Source: Streptomyces rimosus
Lineage (GTDB): Bacteria; Actinomycetota; Actinomycetes; Streptomycetales; Streptomycetaceae
NCBI RefSeq assembly: GCF_008704655.1
Contig: NZ_CP023688.1
Span: 1,426,001-1,490,000 of the forward strand
Direction of reading: 5' to 3'
DNA: 64,000 nt
The notes under the pieces are model-generated. The model ran no database searches. It had not been told where the DNA came from and saw only the letters and a list, made by a program, of their open reading frames with translations. Position numbers and translations under genes: made by a program. Shown here one piece after another: positions 1-10,087 of the stretch (position 1 is the first letter of the stretch; every line of letters begins with the position of its first letter).

Positions 1-77
1 CGGCGTGCCAAGCGGGTGGCGGCCGGCGGCAGCCGCCCGGCGCCCGTCGGCGGCACGCCTACCCGTCGGCGGCCGGT

Positions 78-2198
78 TCAGGCCGCCCCCGCGAAGCCCC
101 GCAGGTGTTCCAGTTCGGCGGCCACGTCCGTGAGCGTCGCGCAGCCCGGTACGGGTGGGATCTGCGCGGCGAGCGCGGGCGGGCCCGGGCGTCCCGGGTC
201 CTCCAGGGCGTCCGCCATCGCGGTCAGCGCCTCGCACAGCCGGCGCGCCTCCTGCGGGGTGGGGCGGCGGGCGCCGTGGTCGAGCCGTACCGCGCAGGCC
301 GTCGCCGCGTCCACGATGCGCTCGGCGGCGGTGACGACGGTGAGCCAGTCCGGGTTGCGGCCACGCGCCGCGACGAGTTCGGCGGCGGCGGTCTCGGCCG
401 CCGCGCGGGCCTCCCCCAGTGCCCGGTAGGCCGCCCGGCGCCGCACCAGGCGCTCGCCCCGGTCGTGTCCCGGCTCGGTCCGCAGCACTTCTCCCAGGTA
501 CGTTTCGGTGGCGCGCAGCGCGGCCGTCACTTTGTGGCCGACGCGGCGGCGCGGGTCGGCCAGCCGCGGCAGATGGCCGACGACGAGGACCAGGGCGCAG
601 GCGGCCGAGGTGTCCACGATCCGCTCCAGCGCGGCCTGCGGATCGCCGCTGACGTGTACGAACGACAGCACCATCAGCGTGATCGCGACGGTCTGCAGCG
701 CGAAGTGGCGGGTGGCGAACGGCAGCAGCGCGCCACCCGCACCGGCCACCAGCGCGGGCCACCACCATCCGTCCAGCACCGCTCCGGCCGCCGCGAAGAC
801 CAGCACACCGGCGACGGTCCCGGCGAAGCGGTTGACCGTACGGGAGAACAGCGGGCCCAGGTCGGGCTTGACGAGGAAGGTGGCGGTGGCGGGCAGCCAG
901 TACCAGTGCTCGGCACGCAGCGCGAGGGCCACCGCCACGCTCACCGCGATGCACAGGCCGACCCGCAGACCGTAGTCCCGGCCGGCCGGCCCGAACATGC
1001 TCCGGCCGCGCCGGACGGGCGGCGCCTCGGACCGGAGCTTGCGCGGCGCTCCGGACGTGAGCTGATCTCCGGATTCACGCCGCTCTCCGGGCACGCGCTG
1101 ATCTTCGGACTCGCGCCGCTCTCCGGGCACGCGCTGATCTTCGGGCTCACGCTGAGCCCCGGACCCACGCTGATCCCCGGACTCGCGCTCCTCCGGCCGT
1201 ACCGCCCCCGAGATCACCGCGGGCCCCCCGTCGGCCCCGGCGGCGTCCACCGGCTCCGTACGGGCGAAGACCACCGCCGCGTCCAGCAGCGCGCGGTCGA
1301 AGGCGCCGCGCGCCGGTGAGCTGGTATCCGGCGCGGAGAGGCGGCCCGGCGGGCGGCCGGTGCGCAGTGCTTCGGCGAAGCGGCGCGGGCCCTCGGCGAC
1401 CCGGGCCGGCAGCGGCCGGGCCTCCCACAGCAGCGCGACGCTGGCCTCGCACAGCGCGGTCGCGGCGGCCAGCCGCTCGGCGAGCAGCCGTTCGCCCGGG
1501 CTCGGCCGGCGGCGCAGCAGGCGGCGCAGGCGCAGGGCCTCGTCGGCGCGGTCGAGGGCGGCGGTCAGGCGGCGCCGGGCCGCCTCGGCGCCCGGCCCGC
1601 CGACGGCGTCGAGGGCGTCCGCGAGCGCGTCGAAGACGGTGGCAACGGCCGCCCGCTCGCCGCTGAGCGGCCCGCCGGCCGGGCGGGGCGGGTGGAACAC
1701 CAGGCGCAGCAGGAGCAGCCACAGGCAGCCGGCCAGCAGGTAGAGGGCCTTGAGCCACGGCGCGCCGGACAGCGGCATGCCCGCGCCGAGGATGGTGCTG
1801 GCCAGCATCTGCATGCCCGCGTTGGAGCGCACCGGCCCGGCGACGCTGCCCGCGCCCGAGACGAAGCCGACGGCGAACAGCGCGGGAACCACCCACCAGC
1901 CCGCGCCGACCGTCTGCAGCGTGGCGCCCATCAGCATGCCGAACGCCGAGGCGAGGGCGGGCAGGCCGATGTGCACGATGCCGCGGCGCCGGGTGCCGGG
2001 CCGGTCGTTGACGCCCGCGAGCATGGAGCCGAGCCCGGCCAGCACCCCGGCCGCCGGGTGGCCGGTGGCCAGGCCGGCGGCGAGCAGCGGGCCCGCGCAC
2101 AGCGCGCCGCGGACCACGGCGGCCCAGGGGACGGGCAGCCGCTGCCAGCGCAGGGGGTGGGCGAGCCAGGTGGGCACGGCGCGCGGGGCGCGGGGCAT
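78..2198 (-). CDS. FUSC-family membrane protein (aromatic-acid exporter-like)
   Basis: A 706-residue integral membrane protein with two hydrophobic blocks (about residues 25-170 and 405-560) separated by a long hydrophilic linker, the layout of fusaric-acid/aromatic-acid exporter (FUSC) proteins. I infer export of small aromatic acids; no substrate can be named. The ATG at 2198 is chosen because a strong AAGGAGG lies 5 bases upstream; reading can extend 46 codons further but without a better site. The linker holds a 36-bp in-frame tandem duplication (1079-1150) giving two copies of a charged unit rich in Glu, Arg, Asp and Gln. A TTGACA-like -35 lies at 2405-2410 on the same strand. Family call is good, function is inferred. 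Confidence 0.75.
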   Translation of the reverse strand: MPRAPRAVPTWLAHPLRWQRLPVPWAAVVRGALCAGPLLAAGLATGHPAAGVLAGLGSMLAGVNDRPGTRRRGIVHIGLPALASAFGMLMGATLQTVGAGWWVVPALFAVGFVSGAGSVAGPVRSNAGMQMLASTILGAGMPLSGAPWLKALYLLAGCLWLLLLRLVFHPPRPAGGPLSGERAAVATVFDALADALDAVGGPGAEAARRRLTAALDRADEALRLRRLLRRRPSPGERLLAERLAAATALCEASVALLWEARPLPARVAEGPRRFAEALRTGRPPGRLSAPDTSSPARGAFDRALLDAAVVFARTEPVDAAGADGGPAVISGAVRPEERESGDQRGSGAQREPEDQRVPGERRESEDQRVPGERRESGDQLTSGAPRKLRSEAPPVRRGRSMFGPAGRDYGLRVGLCIAVSVAVALALRAEHWYWLPATATFLVKPDLGPLFSRTVNRFAGTVAGVLVFAAAGAVLDGWWWPALVAGAGGALLPFATRHFALQTVAITLMVLSFVHVSGDPQAALERIVDTSAACALVLVVGHLPRLADPRRRVGHKVTAALRATETYLGEVLRTEPGHDRGERLVRRRAAYRALGEARAAAETAAAELVAARGRNPDWLTVVTAAERIVDAATACAVRLDHGARRPTPQEARRLCEALTAMADALEDPGRPGPPALAAQIPPVPGCATLTDVAAELEHLRGFAGAA
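1079..1150 (-). repeat. 36-bp in-frame tandem duplication inside FUSC gene
   Basis: Two adjacent 36-base copies (1079-1114 and 1115-1150) differ at few positions and are in frame, duplicating 12 residues of the charged linker (core EDQRVPGERRES). More degenerate copies flank it. This looks like slippage in a disordered segment rather than a separate element. Confidence 0.8.
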
Positions 2199-2469
2199 GG
2201 GCCTCCTTGGTGCGGCGGATGACGGTGTACGGGAAACGTAGGGGTACGTACCCGGATGGAGCGGGACGTACTGTCCCGTACAGGGCCGGGCGGGTTCCGG
2301 TACGCGGATCGGGGGCGGGTGTCCGAGGGGCGTCATCGGCCGACGGTGCCGACATCCAGCTTACGGTCCTGTTTGTACGCATCAGGACGTACGGGTTACG
2401 GGGATGTCAAGATCACATTCAGCCGTACCGAACGGACGCCCGGCCCACGCCTGCCCGCCCCACCCGGCC

Positions 2470-3507
2470 CTACTCCCCCGCCACCTCCGCCACCAGTACG
2501 CTCCCGCTCGTCCGGGCGACCACATACGCCGTGCCCTTCGTCGCCCGCGCGTCCACCGTCAACCGGTGGGTGCCCGCTTCCACTTGTCCCGCGAACAGCT
2601 CGGCCGTCCGGGTGCGCGAGAGACGGTCCACGCGGTACGCGGTGAGGACGACCCCGCACGGTACGGCGGTCTCGACCGTGACCTCGCCGCGCGTGGCCGC
2701 CAGTCGCAGCAGCCGCCGCTGGTCCTGCGGACAGCGGTCCAGGGCCTCTTCGATCCGCGCGATGAGCAGCGGGACGACCGGCACCGGCAGGTCCACGAAG
2801 ACCGCCGAGGAGCCCGCCGCCGCGAACGCGGCGCGCACCGCGGCCCGCTCGGCCCCGTCCACCGCGCTGCCGAAGGCCACCGCCCCGTAGGAGCGCAGTT
2901 CGTCCGGCGAGGCACCCGCCGCGTCCCGGGTGATCTCCGCGCCGATGCCGATGCCGCGCAGGGCCGCGGCCAGCCGGGCGGGCAGCGCGACCCGCTGTCC
3001 GACCAGCAGGACCCGCCGGGCGGTCGCCGCGCCGTGCGCCGGGCCGCCGTCGGAGAGCAGATGTTCCAGCGCGGCCCGGTACTGCGCGCCGTCGAAGCGG
3101 AACGGGCCGACGCCCGGGTAGCCGTCGCGCCCCAGGTCCGCGGTCTCCCCGGTCTGCCAGGCGAAGTCCCGCCACACGACGTCCGCGCCGTCGCGCTCGA
3201 TGACGGCGGTCACCGCGCCGCACTCCAGCCCCTCGCACTCCGGGCAGCCGTACAGGACGTAGCGTCCGCCGGCGAGCGGGGCGTCCTCCTCCAGGAGCAG
3301 CCGCCGCACGTGCGCGGTGAACAGAGAAGGGCCGAGGTCGGCGGCGAGCGGGGAGACCGCGTCGAGGTCCGCCAGGCGCAGCAGCAGCGGTCTGCCGTCC
3401 ACGATGAAGTCCCAGAAGTCGCGGTGGACTTCGTACGCGCCGTTGGACAGTACGGCGCCGGCGCGCGTCGCGGGGGCCAGTCCGAAGGTCGCGTGATGCG
3501 CAGACAT
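2470..3507 (-). CDS. conserved hypothetical protein with Cys-rich motif
   Basis: A 345-residue soluble protein with no signal peptide or membrane segment. I do not recognise a family with certainty; similar Streptomyces proteins are often labelled oxidoreductase without support. Visible are a Cys cluster CPECEGLECG near residue 90, a Rossmann-like beta-alpha stretch around residues 165-260, and a small beta-rich C-terminal domain. The start at 3507 (MSAHHATF) leaves the divergent D-amino-acid oxidase promoter region free; the ribosome site is weak. The gene is divergent from the oxidase, so the two may share control. Function unknown. Confidence 0.6.
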   Translation of the reverse strand: MSAHHATFGLAPATRAGAVLSNGAYEVHRDFWDFIVDGRPLLLRLADLDAVSPLAADLGPSLFTAHVRRLLLEEDAPLAGGRYVLYGCPECEGLECGAVTAVIERDGADVVWRDFAWQTGETADLGRDGYPGVGPFRFDGAQYRAALEHLLSDGGPAHGAATARRVLLVGQRVALPARLAAALRGIGIGAEITRDAAGASPDELRSYGAVAFGSAVDGAERAAVRAAFAAAGSSAVFVDLPVPVVPLLIARIEEALDRCPQDQRRLLRLAATRGEVTVETAVPCGVVLTAYRVDRLSRTRTAELFAGQVEAGTHRLTVDARATKGTAYVVARTSGSVLVAEVAGE

Positions 3508-3692
3508 GTCCTGAGTATCCCCACGCAACGGGCGCCAAGCGCCCGGCTGCGGCAAATCCCTTGGCGGGGTCCATTCCGTATCGCTCCGGCATTCTCCTCG
3601 CGACGGCACGCACCGGCCGTTCCGGGCCTCCGTCCGCCGCCGCCCCGCCGCACCCGTCGCCCCCGGACGGCACAGCGGATAGCGTCCTGGGC

Positions 3693-4670
3693 ATGACGAC
3701 GAGCGATGTGATCGTGATCGGCGGCGGGGTGCTCGGCCTGACGGCCGCCGTCGCGCTGGCGGAGGGCGGGCGCCGGGTACGGGTCGTCAGCCGCGATCCG
3801 GCCCGGGACACCACCTCCGCGGTCGCGGGCGGTCTGTGCTGGCCCTACCGGGTGCGGCCCGAGGAACGGGCGGTGGCCTGGTCCGTACGCTCCTTCCACG
3901 TGCTCGCGGAGCTGGCGGAGCGCCCGGCGGAGACCGGTGTGCGGATGGTCGCCGGCACCATGGCCGACGAGCCCGGCGCGGCGCCGGAATCCGGTTCGGA
4001 CGGCTGGCACGCGTCCGTTCCGGGCCTGCGGCGGGCCACGCCGGACGAGCTGCCGCCGGGCTACGGCTCGGGGTGGCGCGCGCGGATGCCGCTGGTCGAC
4101 ATGCCGTCCCACCTGGGCTATCTGGAGCGGCGGTTGGCGGCGGCGGGCGGCACGGTGCAGCGGCGTCCGCTCACCTCGCTCGCGGAGGCGGCGCGGGAGG
4201 CCGGCACGGTCGTCAACTGCTCCGGGCTGGGCGCCCGCGAGCTGGTCCCGGACGTGGCGGTCCAGCCGGTGCAGGGACAGCTGGTGATCGTGGAGAACCC
4301 CGGTATCGAGGAGTGGTTCGGGTCGGCCGGTGAGCACGCCGGGACCACGACGTACATCCTGCCGCAGCCGTACGGGGTGGTGCTCGGCGGTACGGCTCGC
4401 GAAGGTGCCTGGTCGCGGGAGCCGGACCCGGCGACCGCCCGCGCGATCGTGGAGCGCTGCGCGCGCGTCCACCCGAAGCTGGCGCACGCCCGCGTCCTGG
4501 CCCACCGGGTGGGCCTGCGCCCGGCGCGTAGCTCCGTACGGCTGGAGACGGAGCGGCTGCCCGGCGGCGCGCTGTGCGTGCACAACTACGGGCACGGCGG
4601 GGCCGGTGTGACGGTGGCGTGGGGCTGCGCGGACGAGGTGGTGCGCCTGGCCGGGGGCCGTACGGCGTGA
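3693..4670 (+). CDS. D-amino-acid oxidase family FAD-dependent oxidoreductase
   Basis: A 325-residue flavoprotein. The dinucleotide-binding motif GGGVLG (residues 10-15) opens the chain and the C-terminus has the D-amino-acid oxidase signature VHNYGHGGAGVTVAWG. The family oxidatively deaminates D-amino acids to 2-oxo acids, ammonia and H2O2 using FAD. The length fits the usual 320-350 residues. ATG 3693 is chosen because GGVLG then sits ten residues from the start as in homologues. It is convergent with the BCCT transporter gene, with a shared hairpin terminator between them. The exact substrate (D-Ala, D-Asp, glycine) cannot be read from sequence. Confidence 0.88.
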   Translation: MTTSDVIVIGGGVLGLTAAVALAEGGRRVRVVSRDPARDTTSAVAGGLCWPYRVRPEERAVAWSVRSFHVLAELAERPAETGVRMVAGTMADEPGAAPESGSDGWHASVPGLRRATPDELPPGYGSGWRARMPLVDMPSHLGYLERRLAAAGGTVQRRPLTSLAEAAREAGTVVNCSGLGARELVPDVAVQPVQGQLVIVENPGIEEWFGSAGEHAGTTTYILPQPYGVVLGGTAREGAWSREPDPATARAIVERCARVHPKLAHARVLAHRVGLRPARSSVRLETERLPGGALCVHNYGHGGAGVTVAWGCADEVVRLAGGRTA

Positions 4671-4672
4671 GA

Positions 4673-4699
4673 AGGGGGCCGGTGGTGCGCCGGCCCCCT
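4673..4699. terminator. bidirectional hairpin terminator
   Basis: A 10-bp perfect stem AGGGGGCCGG/CCGGCCCCCT with a 7-base loop sits between the convergent oxidase and BCCT genes, 3 bases after the oxidase stop. It has no U-tract, as is common for Streptomyces terminators. Confidence 0.75.
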
Positions 4700-4722
4700 G
4701 TGGTTCAGCTGCGTGGCCGCCG

Positions 4723-6465
4723 CTACGGCCTGCCCTCCTCGGCGGCCCCGGCCGTACCGCCCGTCCCCGCGCCGGCGCCGTTGCCCGGCCCGATGCGGAT
4801 CTCGAAGTCGCCGTCGTAGCGCTCGTGGCCCGCGATGACGGCCAGTTCGACGACTTCCTCGCCCTTCTGCCCGCGGACGATCAGCGGGTCGCGGCGCAGG
4901 TCCTTCATCAGCGCCCAGCACATCGCGATCATCACCAGGGTGAAGGGCGCCGCGACCAGGATCGTGAGGTTCTGCAGTCCGGTGAGCGCGTCGCCCGACC
5001 CGCCGCCGATCAGCAGCATGATCGCGGCGACCGCGCCGGTGACCACGCCCCAGAAGACCACCACCGGCCGGGACGGTTCGAAGGAGCCTTTCTGCGACAG
5101 CGTGCCCATGACGATGGACGCGGCGTCCGCGCCGGAGACGAAGAAGATACCGACCAGGATCATGACCAGGATGCTGGTGACGGTGGCCACCGGGTACTGG
5201 TGCAGCACGTCGAAGAGCTGCCCCTCCGACGTGGTCTCGCCGGAGAGCCTCTTGGTGTCCTGGAGGTGCATCGCCGAGCTGCCGAACACCGCGAACCACA
5301 GCAGGCTGACCACGCTCGGCACCAGTATCACGCCGCCGATGAACTGCCGGATGGTGCGCCCGCGGCTGATCCGGGCGATGAACATGCCGACGAACGGCGT
5401 CCAGGAGATCCACCACGCCCAGTAGAACACCGTCCAGCTGCGCAGCCAGTCACCGACCTTGTCGCCGCTGCTCGCCTCCGTACGGCCGGCGAGCTGCGGC
5501 AGTTCGCCGATGAAGGTGCTGATGGAGGTCGGCAGCATGTTCAGGATGAGGATGGTCGGCCCGACGACGAACACGAAGACGGCCAGGATCAGCGCCAGCA
5601 CCATGTTGATGTTGGACAGCATCTGGACGCCGCGGGCGATGCCGGAGACCGCCGACAGGACGAAGGCGACGGTCAGTACGGCGATGACGACGACCAGCAG
5701 GGTGGTGCTGACACTGTCCATCCAGCCCAGCACCTTGATCCCGCTGCCGATCTGGAGCGCGCCGAGGCCCAGGGAGGCCGCCGAGCCGAAGAGCGTGGCG
5801 AAGATGGCGAGGATGTCGATGACCTGCCCGCCCCATCCGTTGGCCCGCCGCGCGCCGATCAGCGGCGTGAACACCGCGCTGATCGTCTGCCTTCTCCCCC
5901 GCCGGAAGCAGCTGTACGCGATGGCCAGGCCCACGACCGCGTAGATCGCCCACGGGTGGAGGGTCCAGTGGAAGAGCGTGGTGGCCATCGCCGTGTCCAT
6001 GGCCTGCGCGGCGTCCTTGGGGTCGGTGCCCGGGGGCGGCGTGCCGAAGTGTCCCAGCGGCTCGCTGACGCCGTAGAACATCAGGCCGATGCCCATGCCC
6101 GCGCTGAACATCATCGCGACCCAGGACACCGTACGGAACTCCGGCTCCTCCCCCTCCTTGCCCAGGGTGATCCGCCCGTACTTGCTGACGGCCAGCCAGA
6201 TCGCGAAGACCACGAAGCCGGAGGCGGAGAGCACGAAGGCCCAGCCGCCGTTCTTGATGATCCAGTCCAGCATCGTCGAGGAGGCGCTCTTCAGCGACTC
6301 GGTGGAGGTGGCGCCCCAGGCGATGAAGGCGAGAGTGAGCAGCGCGGTGACGCCGAAGACCACGCGGTCGGTCTGTGGAGGGCCGGTGCGGTGCGGTGCG
6401 ACGGGAGGGTCCGGCACGACCGGCGCACCTCCCCCGCCGCCCGTGTCCTTGTCTGGTTCCGACAC
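4723..6465 (-). CDS. BCCT-family betaine/choline/carnitine transporter
   Basis: A 580-residue, 12-helix secondary transporter. The glycine-rich substrate loop GMGIG (residues 123-127) and the aromatic box segment WAWWISWTPF with the following FIARISRGRTIRQF are diagnostic of sodium-coupled betaine carriers such as BetP, and HWTLHPWAIY supplies the other aromatic residues. It should import quaternary ammonium compounds for osmoprotection or catabolism. GTG 6465 is preferred over TTG 6480 because GAAAGG lies 7 bases before it. The C-terminal tail is Gly/Ala-rich rather than the Arg-rich osmosensor of BetP. Monocistronic, convergent with the D-amino-acid oxidase. Confidence 0.92.
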   Translation of the reverse strand: MSEPDKDTGGGGGAPVVPDPPVAPHRTGPPQTDRVVFGVTALLTLAFIAWGATSTESLKSASSTMLDWIIKNGGWAFVLSASGFVVFAIWLAVSKYGRITLGKEGEEPEFRTVSWVAMMFSAGMGIGLMFYGVSEPLGHFGTPPPGTDPKDAAQAMDTAMATTLFHWTLHPWAIYAVVGLAIAYSCFRRGRRQTISAVFTPLIGARRANGWGGQVIDILAIFATLFGSAASLGLGALQIGSGIKVLGWMDSVSTTLLVVVIAVLTVAFVLSAVSGIARGVQMLSNINMVLALILAVFVFVVGPTILILNMLPTSISTFIGELPQLAGRTEASSGDKVGDWLRSWTVFYWAWWISWTPFVGMFIARISRGRTIRQFIGGVILVPSVVSLLWFAVFGSSAMHLQDTKRLSGETTSEGQLFDVLHQYPVATVTSILVMILVGIFFVSGADAASIVMGTLSQKGSFEPSRPVVVFWGVVTGAVAAIMLLIGGGSGDALTGLQNLTILVAAPFTLVMIAMCWALMKDLRRDPLIVRGQKGEEVVELAVIAGHERYDGDFEIRIGPGNGAGAGTGGTAGAAEEGRP

Positions 6466-6530
6466 GTGTCGACCTTTCAATAGGCCACATTTTCCCTACC
6501 CGTTACCCCCTACCACACGGCGGGAAGCGT

Positions 6531-7844
6531 TCAGCAGCCCTTGAGCGGAGTCGCGGCCGTAAGGTGATATTCGGCCCGGCCGTCCAGCAGCAGCGGCACG
6601 AGCGCGCGCAGCGACTGGCGCAGCGGGACCACGGCGCCGCCCCGGCCGTCCCGTCGCAACGCCACGCCGTGCAGCGCCAGTTCGTCCCTGACCTGGGTGT
6701 ACTGCTGCTTGTCGAGGCGGTAGGCGCACGGCGGATCGCGCAGGATCTTCTCGGCCGCGGGCGGCTCGTTGTCCGCGCCGCCGAGGTACACCGGCCCCCG
6801 GTCGGCGTAACCGGCCAGCCGGGCGCGGGCGGTGGCGGACTCGATCCGGGCCCGGCGTTCGGTGGTGAAATCGAACAGCCCGCGCAGTGCGGCCTGTTGC
6901 GAGGTGACCCGGCGCCGGTTGTTCAGCGCCGGGTCGGCCTTCTCGGCGTCGGTCAGCGCGTCGACCCGGGTCTCCACGAGCAGCCCCACGGAGTGCTTCA
7001 CCCCGGCGGTGTTGCGCAGGATGCGCTCCTGGCCGTCACCGGCCACCTGCTTGACCGGCTCGCCGGTCTCCGGGTCGGTCCAGATGCCGTAGATCCCCGT
7101 GCTGAACCCCGCCCCGGCGGCCGCGGGCCGGACGTACCGCTCGGACAGGGCGGTGGACTCCCCGTGCACCGCACGCGCGGTGTTCAGGTTGCGCGGCCAC
7201 AGGGACAGCAGGTCCTTGGTGTAGTAGGGCTTGACGGGCGTGTACTCGTGCAGGTCGTAGACGATGTCCGGGCGGTAGTCGCGCTGTACGGCGGCCATCG
7301 CCCGCGCCTCGGCGGTCTTCAGGGCGAGGTGGTCGCGGTTGATGTCCACCCCTGCGGAGTTGCCGCGGGTGTCCGCGGCCCGGCCGTCCGGGTTGGCGGT
7401 CGGCACGACCAGCACGCTGGTGCGCTCCAGGAAGCGCCGGGTGGCCCGGTCACCGGCGAAGGCCAGGTCGCGGACGGTGGACAGGCACGCCTCGCGCCCG
7501 GACGGCTCGTCGCCGTGCTGCGAGCAGATGAGCAGCACCGTGGTGCCGTGCCGTGCGGCCTCGGCGCTCCGCGGTGCCGGTGCGCCGATCCGTACGAGCC
7601 GGATCGGGCGGCCCTGCGCGGTGGTGCCTATCCGGTCCGTACGGACCCGGTCGCTCGCCCGGTCCACGGCGGCGAGGAAGTCCCGCTCTTCGGGCTGGGT
7701 GGTCCAGCGGGCGCCCTCGCTGGTCTCGAAGCCGGTGCGGGGCAGGTCGGGGTCGGCCGCCCCGGCGGGTGCCGAGGCCAGCAGGGTCGTGGTGAGCGCG
7801 GCGGCCAGCGCCGCGCAGGCGAGGCCGCGGGAGAGGGGATTCAC
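6531..7844 (-). CDS. secreted M14 zinc carboxypeptidase
   Basis: A 437-residue exported enzyme. Residues 1-29 form a Sec signal peptide ending in APAGA-AD. The zinc ligands are visible: H110 and E113 in SQHGDEPSG, H199 in YDLHE, and the catalytic glutamate E291 in GLLVETR. These define the peptidase M14 (carboxypeptidase A/T) fold. It should remove C-terminal residues from extracellular peptides. Length and architecture are usual for actinomycete secreted M14 enzymes. It lies in tandem with a secreted S15 peptidase and near a secreted M1 aminopeptidase, suggesting an extracellular peptide-harvesting neighbourhood. Confidence 0.9.
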   Translation of the reverse strand: MNPLSRGLACAALAAALTTTLLASAPAGAADPDLPRTGFETSEGARWTTQPEERDFLAAVDRASDRVRTDRIGTTAQGRPIRLVRIGAPAPRSAEAARHGTTVLLICSQHGDEPSGREACLSTVRDLAFAGDRATRRFLERTSVLVVPTANPDGRAADTRGNSAGVDINRDHLALKTAEARAMAAVQRDYRPDIVYDLHEYTPVKPYYTKDLLSLWPRNLNTARAVHGESTALSERYVRPAAAGAGFSTGIYGIWTDPETGEPVKQVAGDGQERILRNTAGVKHSVGLLVETRVDALTDAEKADPALNNRRRVTSQQAALRGLFDFTTERRARIESATARARLAGYADRGPVYLGGADNEPPAAEKILRDPPCAYRLDKQQYTQVRDELALHGVALRRDGRGGAVVPLRQSLRALVPLLLDGRAEYHLTAATPLKGC

Positions 7845-7978
7845 GAGGGGGTGCCTCCGGTGTCGGTCGGTGGGGCGAACGGTGGAGGAGGGTGCGGGCG
7901 TAGCGGCTGCGGTACGGCGGGGCCGAACGCGGTACGAGGTGGCGGGGCCGGGTGCGGTGTCCCGGCCCCGCCGTGCCG

Positions 7979-9946
7979 TCAGCGCGTACCGGGGATGCGG
8001 CTCGGTACGGGCGGCTCGACGCCGGTCAGCGGCGCCGGGGCCACGCGGGCCGGTCCGCCGGCACCGGCGGTGGCCGCGGCCAGCGCCTTGCCGCCGCCGA
8101 CGACGGGCAGGCGGGCGGCGGTGCGGGCCAGGTCGAGGGTCAGGCGCGGGGTGGTGGACGGCGGGTCGATCAGCCCGGCGTCCGTACCGGCGATGATGAG
8201 CGCGAGCCGGTGCCCCGCGGGGACGACATGGTCACTGGCGGCCAGGTCGAGGGTGATCGTGTAGCGCTTGCCGGGGGTCAGCGGGCGGCCCTTGCCCGGG
8301 TCGGCCCAGTTGCCCAGGTCGGCCCAGCCGCGGCTGAAGACGGTGTGGCCGACGTCGACCGTGTCGGCCTTGGTCTCCTTGTAGCAGGCGCTGTCACCGG
8401 CGGTGCTCGCGCCCCAGCACGTGCGGTCGGCGAGGGTGGTGATGCCCTCGCCCGCGGCGCCGTAGTTGCGGATGGTGTCGGGGCCGAGGTCCACCAGGAC
8501 GGCGGAGAGATGGGCGGTGGAGGTGCTGGGCGTGGCGGTGACGGTGACCTTGCCGGAGCCGGACAGCCGCAGCGGCTTGGCCAGCGGTTTGGTGGTGAAT
8601 CCGGCCTTGGCGGGGGTGGACGTGTCGATCTGCGCGGCCCAGTCCTGCTCGTTCTGGCTCGGGTCGTCGGTGAAGGTCTCGGTGGCGCCCTGCGGGGCGC
8701 GCCGGGTGCCGAGTTCGCCGACGCCGGGCGCGGTCCCGTTGCGCGGCCGTACGGTGGTGGCCGACGTGCCGGCCGCGGGCCAGACGCGGTCGGTGGTCCA
8801 CCGGTCGGGCGCGCGCTCGATGTCGGCCATCGGCTCCTCGTCGATGCCGTTGTCGTAGCCCATCAGGTAGTGGTCGAACCACCGGTGCAGCGTGGGCACC
8901 CAGTCCGACCGGCGGAAGTCGAAGGGATCGACGTGGCCGGTCTGGGAGAGCCAGACCTTGCGCTCCACGCCGTTGTCGGCGAGCGCGTCCCACCACTGAC
9001 CGAAGTGCTTGGTGCGGACGTTGAGGTCCTGCATGCCGTGGATGGCGAAGACGCTGGCGGTGACGTTCTCCGCGTCCTTGACGTAGTCGCGCTCGGTCCA
9101 CAGCGGGGTCCAGTCGCCGGTGCGCGGGGCGCCCTCGGCGAGCTTCTTCTGCATGGCCGCGCAGCGCAGGCGCGCCTCGGGACTCTCGACGCGGTCGGCG
9201 AGCCGGTCGGGGCCGGAGTCGTACAGCGGGGCGCCCTTGGCGAAGTAGTAGTCGTACCAGGAGGAGATGGCGGCGATGGGAACGATCGTCTTCAGGCCCT
9301 CGACGCCGGTGGCGGCGACTCCGTTGGCGATGGTGCCGTCCCAGCTCTTGCCGATCATTCCGGTGTCGCCGTTGGACCAGGCGGCGCTGACGCGTTTGCC
9401 GCCGGTACGGGAGTCGTAGGCGCGGCCCCGGCCGTTGAGCCAGTCGACCACGGCGCGCGCCGACTGGATGTCGGAGCGCCCGCCCACGTCCACGCAGCCG
9501 TCCGAGCGGTTGGTGCCGGCCAGGTCGACCAGCACCGTCGCATAGCCGCGCGGCACGAAGTAGTTGTCGTAGAAGAGCGGGAACTGCACCGGCCGCCCGG
9601 CGCTGTCATAGGTCTTCTTCTGGCTCTCGTTGCCCCGCCCGCAGCAGGAGTAGTACGGGCTGGCGTCCATGATCACGGGGATCCGGCGGCCCTGCTGCGC
9701 GGGCTCGCGCGGCCGCACGATGTCGACGGCGACCCGGTCGGTCCGCCCGTCCGAGTCGCCGTCGATCCGTGTGTCCACCCAGACCGATTCGCGTATCGCG
9801 CGGTCGTAGGAGTACACGGGTCTGGACTCGGCGGGCGCGGCCCGTGCGGCGGACACCGGGCCGACGAGCGAGGACAGCAGGGCGGCCACGACCGCCGTCA
9901 CGAGCGCTTTCCAGGGGATGCGGGTGATCCGCGCGCTATTGGTCAC
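7979..9946 (-). CDS. secreted Xaa-Pro dipeptidyl-peptidase (S15/CocE family)
   Basis: A 655-residue alpha/beta hydrolase with an N-terminal signal sequence (about residues 1-37). The nucleophile serine is S201 in GKSWDGT; the acid is in the MQDLNVRT segment and the histidine in TGHVDP. The C-terminal part is the jelly-roll PepX_C domain. The family cleaves X-Pro dipeptides from N-termini, though members can be esterases. GTG 9946 is chosen because it places a good signal peptide at the N-terminus; upstream codons to 10066 read as arginine/proline-rich filler. No strong ribosome site is seen. Divergent from the M1 aminopeptidase gene. Confidence 0.85.
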   Translation of the reverse strand: MTNSARITRIPWKALVTAVVAALLSSLVGPVSAARAAPAESRPVYSYDRAIRESVWVDTRIDGDSDGRTDRVAVDIVRPREPAQQGRRIPVIMDASPYYSCCGRGNESQKKTYDSAGRPVQFPLFYDNYFVPRGYATVLVDLAGTNRSDGCVDVGGRSDIQSARAVVDWLNGRGRAYDSRTGGKRVSAAWSNGDTGMIGKSWDGTIANGVAATGVEGLKTIVPIAAISSWYDYYFAKGAPLYDSGPDRLADRVESPEARLRCAAMQKKLAEGAPRTGDWTPLWTERDYVKDAENVTASVFAIHGMQDLNVRTKHFGQWWDALADNGVERKVWLSQTGHVDPFDFRRSDWVPTLHRWFDHYLMGYDNGIDEEPMADIERAPDRWTTDRVWPAAGTSATTVRPRNGTAPGVGELGTRRAPQGATETFTDDPSQNEQDWAAQIDTSTPAKAGFTTKPLAKPLRLSGSGKVTVTATPSTSTAHLSAVLVDLGPDTIRNYGAAGEGITTLADRTCWGASTAGDSACYKETKADTVDVGHTVFSRGWADLGNWADPGKGRPLTPGKRYTITLDLAASDHVVPAGHRLALIIAGTDAGLIDPPSTTPRLTLDLARTAARLPVVGGGKALAAATAGAGGPARVAPAPLTGVEPPVPSRIPGTR

Positions 9947-10087
9947 GGGCGGACGGTAGCGCGGGGGAACTCCTGTGCGTAAGAGTGCGCGAGGCGACGG
10001 GAGGGGACGCGGGGGCGGCCGTGCCGGGTGGTGACGGCCGGCCTGTGACGTGCTGATGTCGGTCATGTGTCAGATACGGCCATGGAC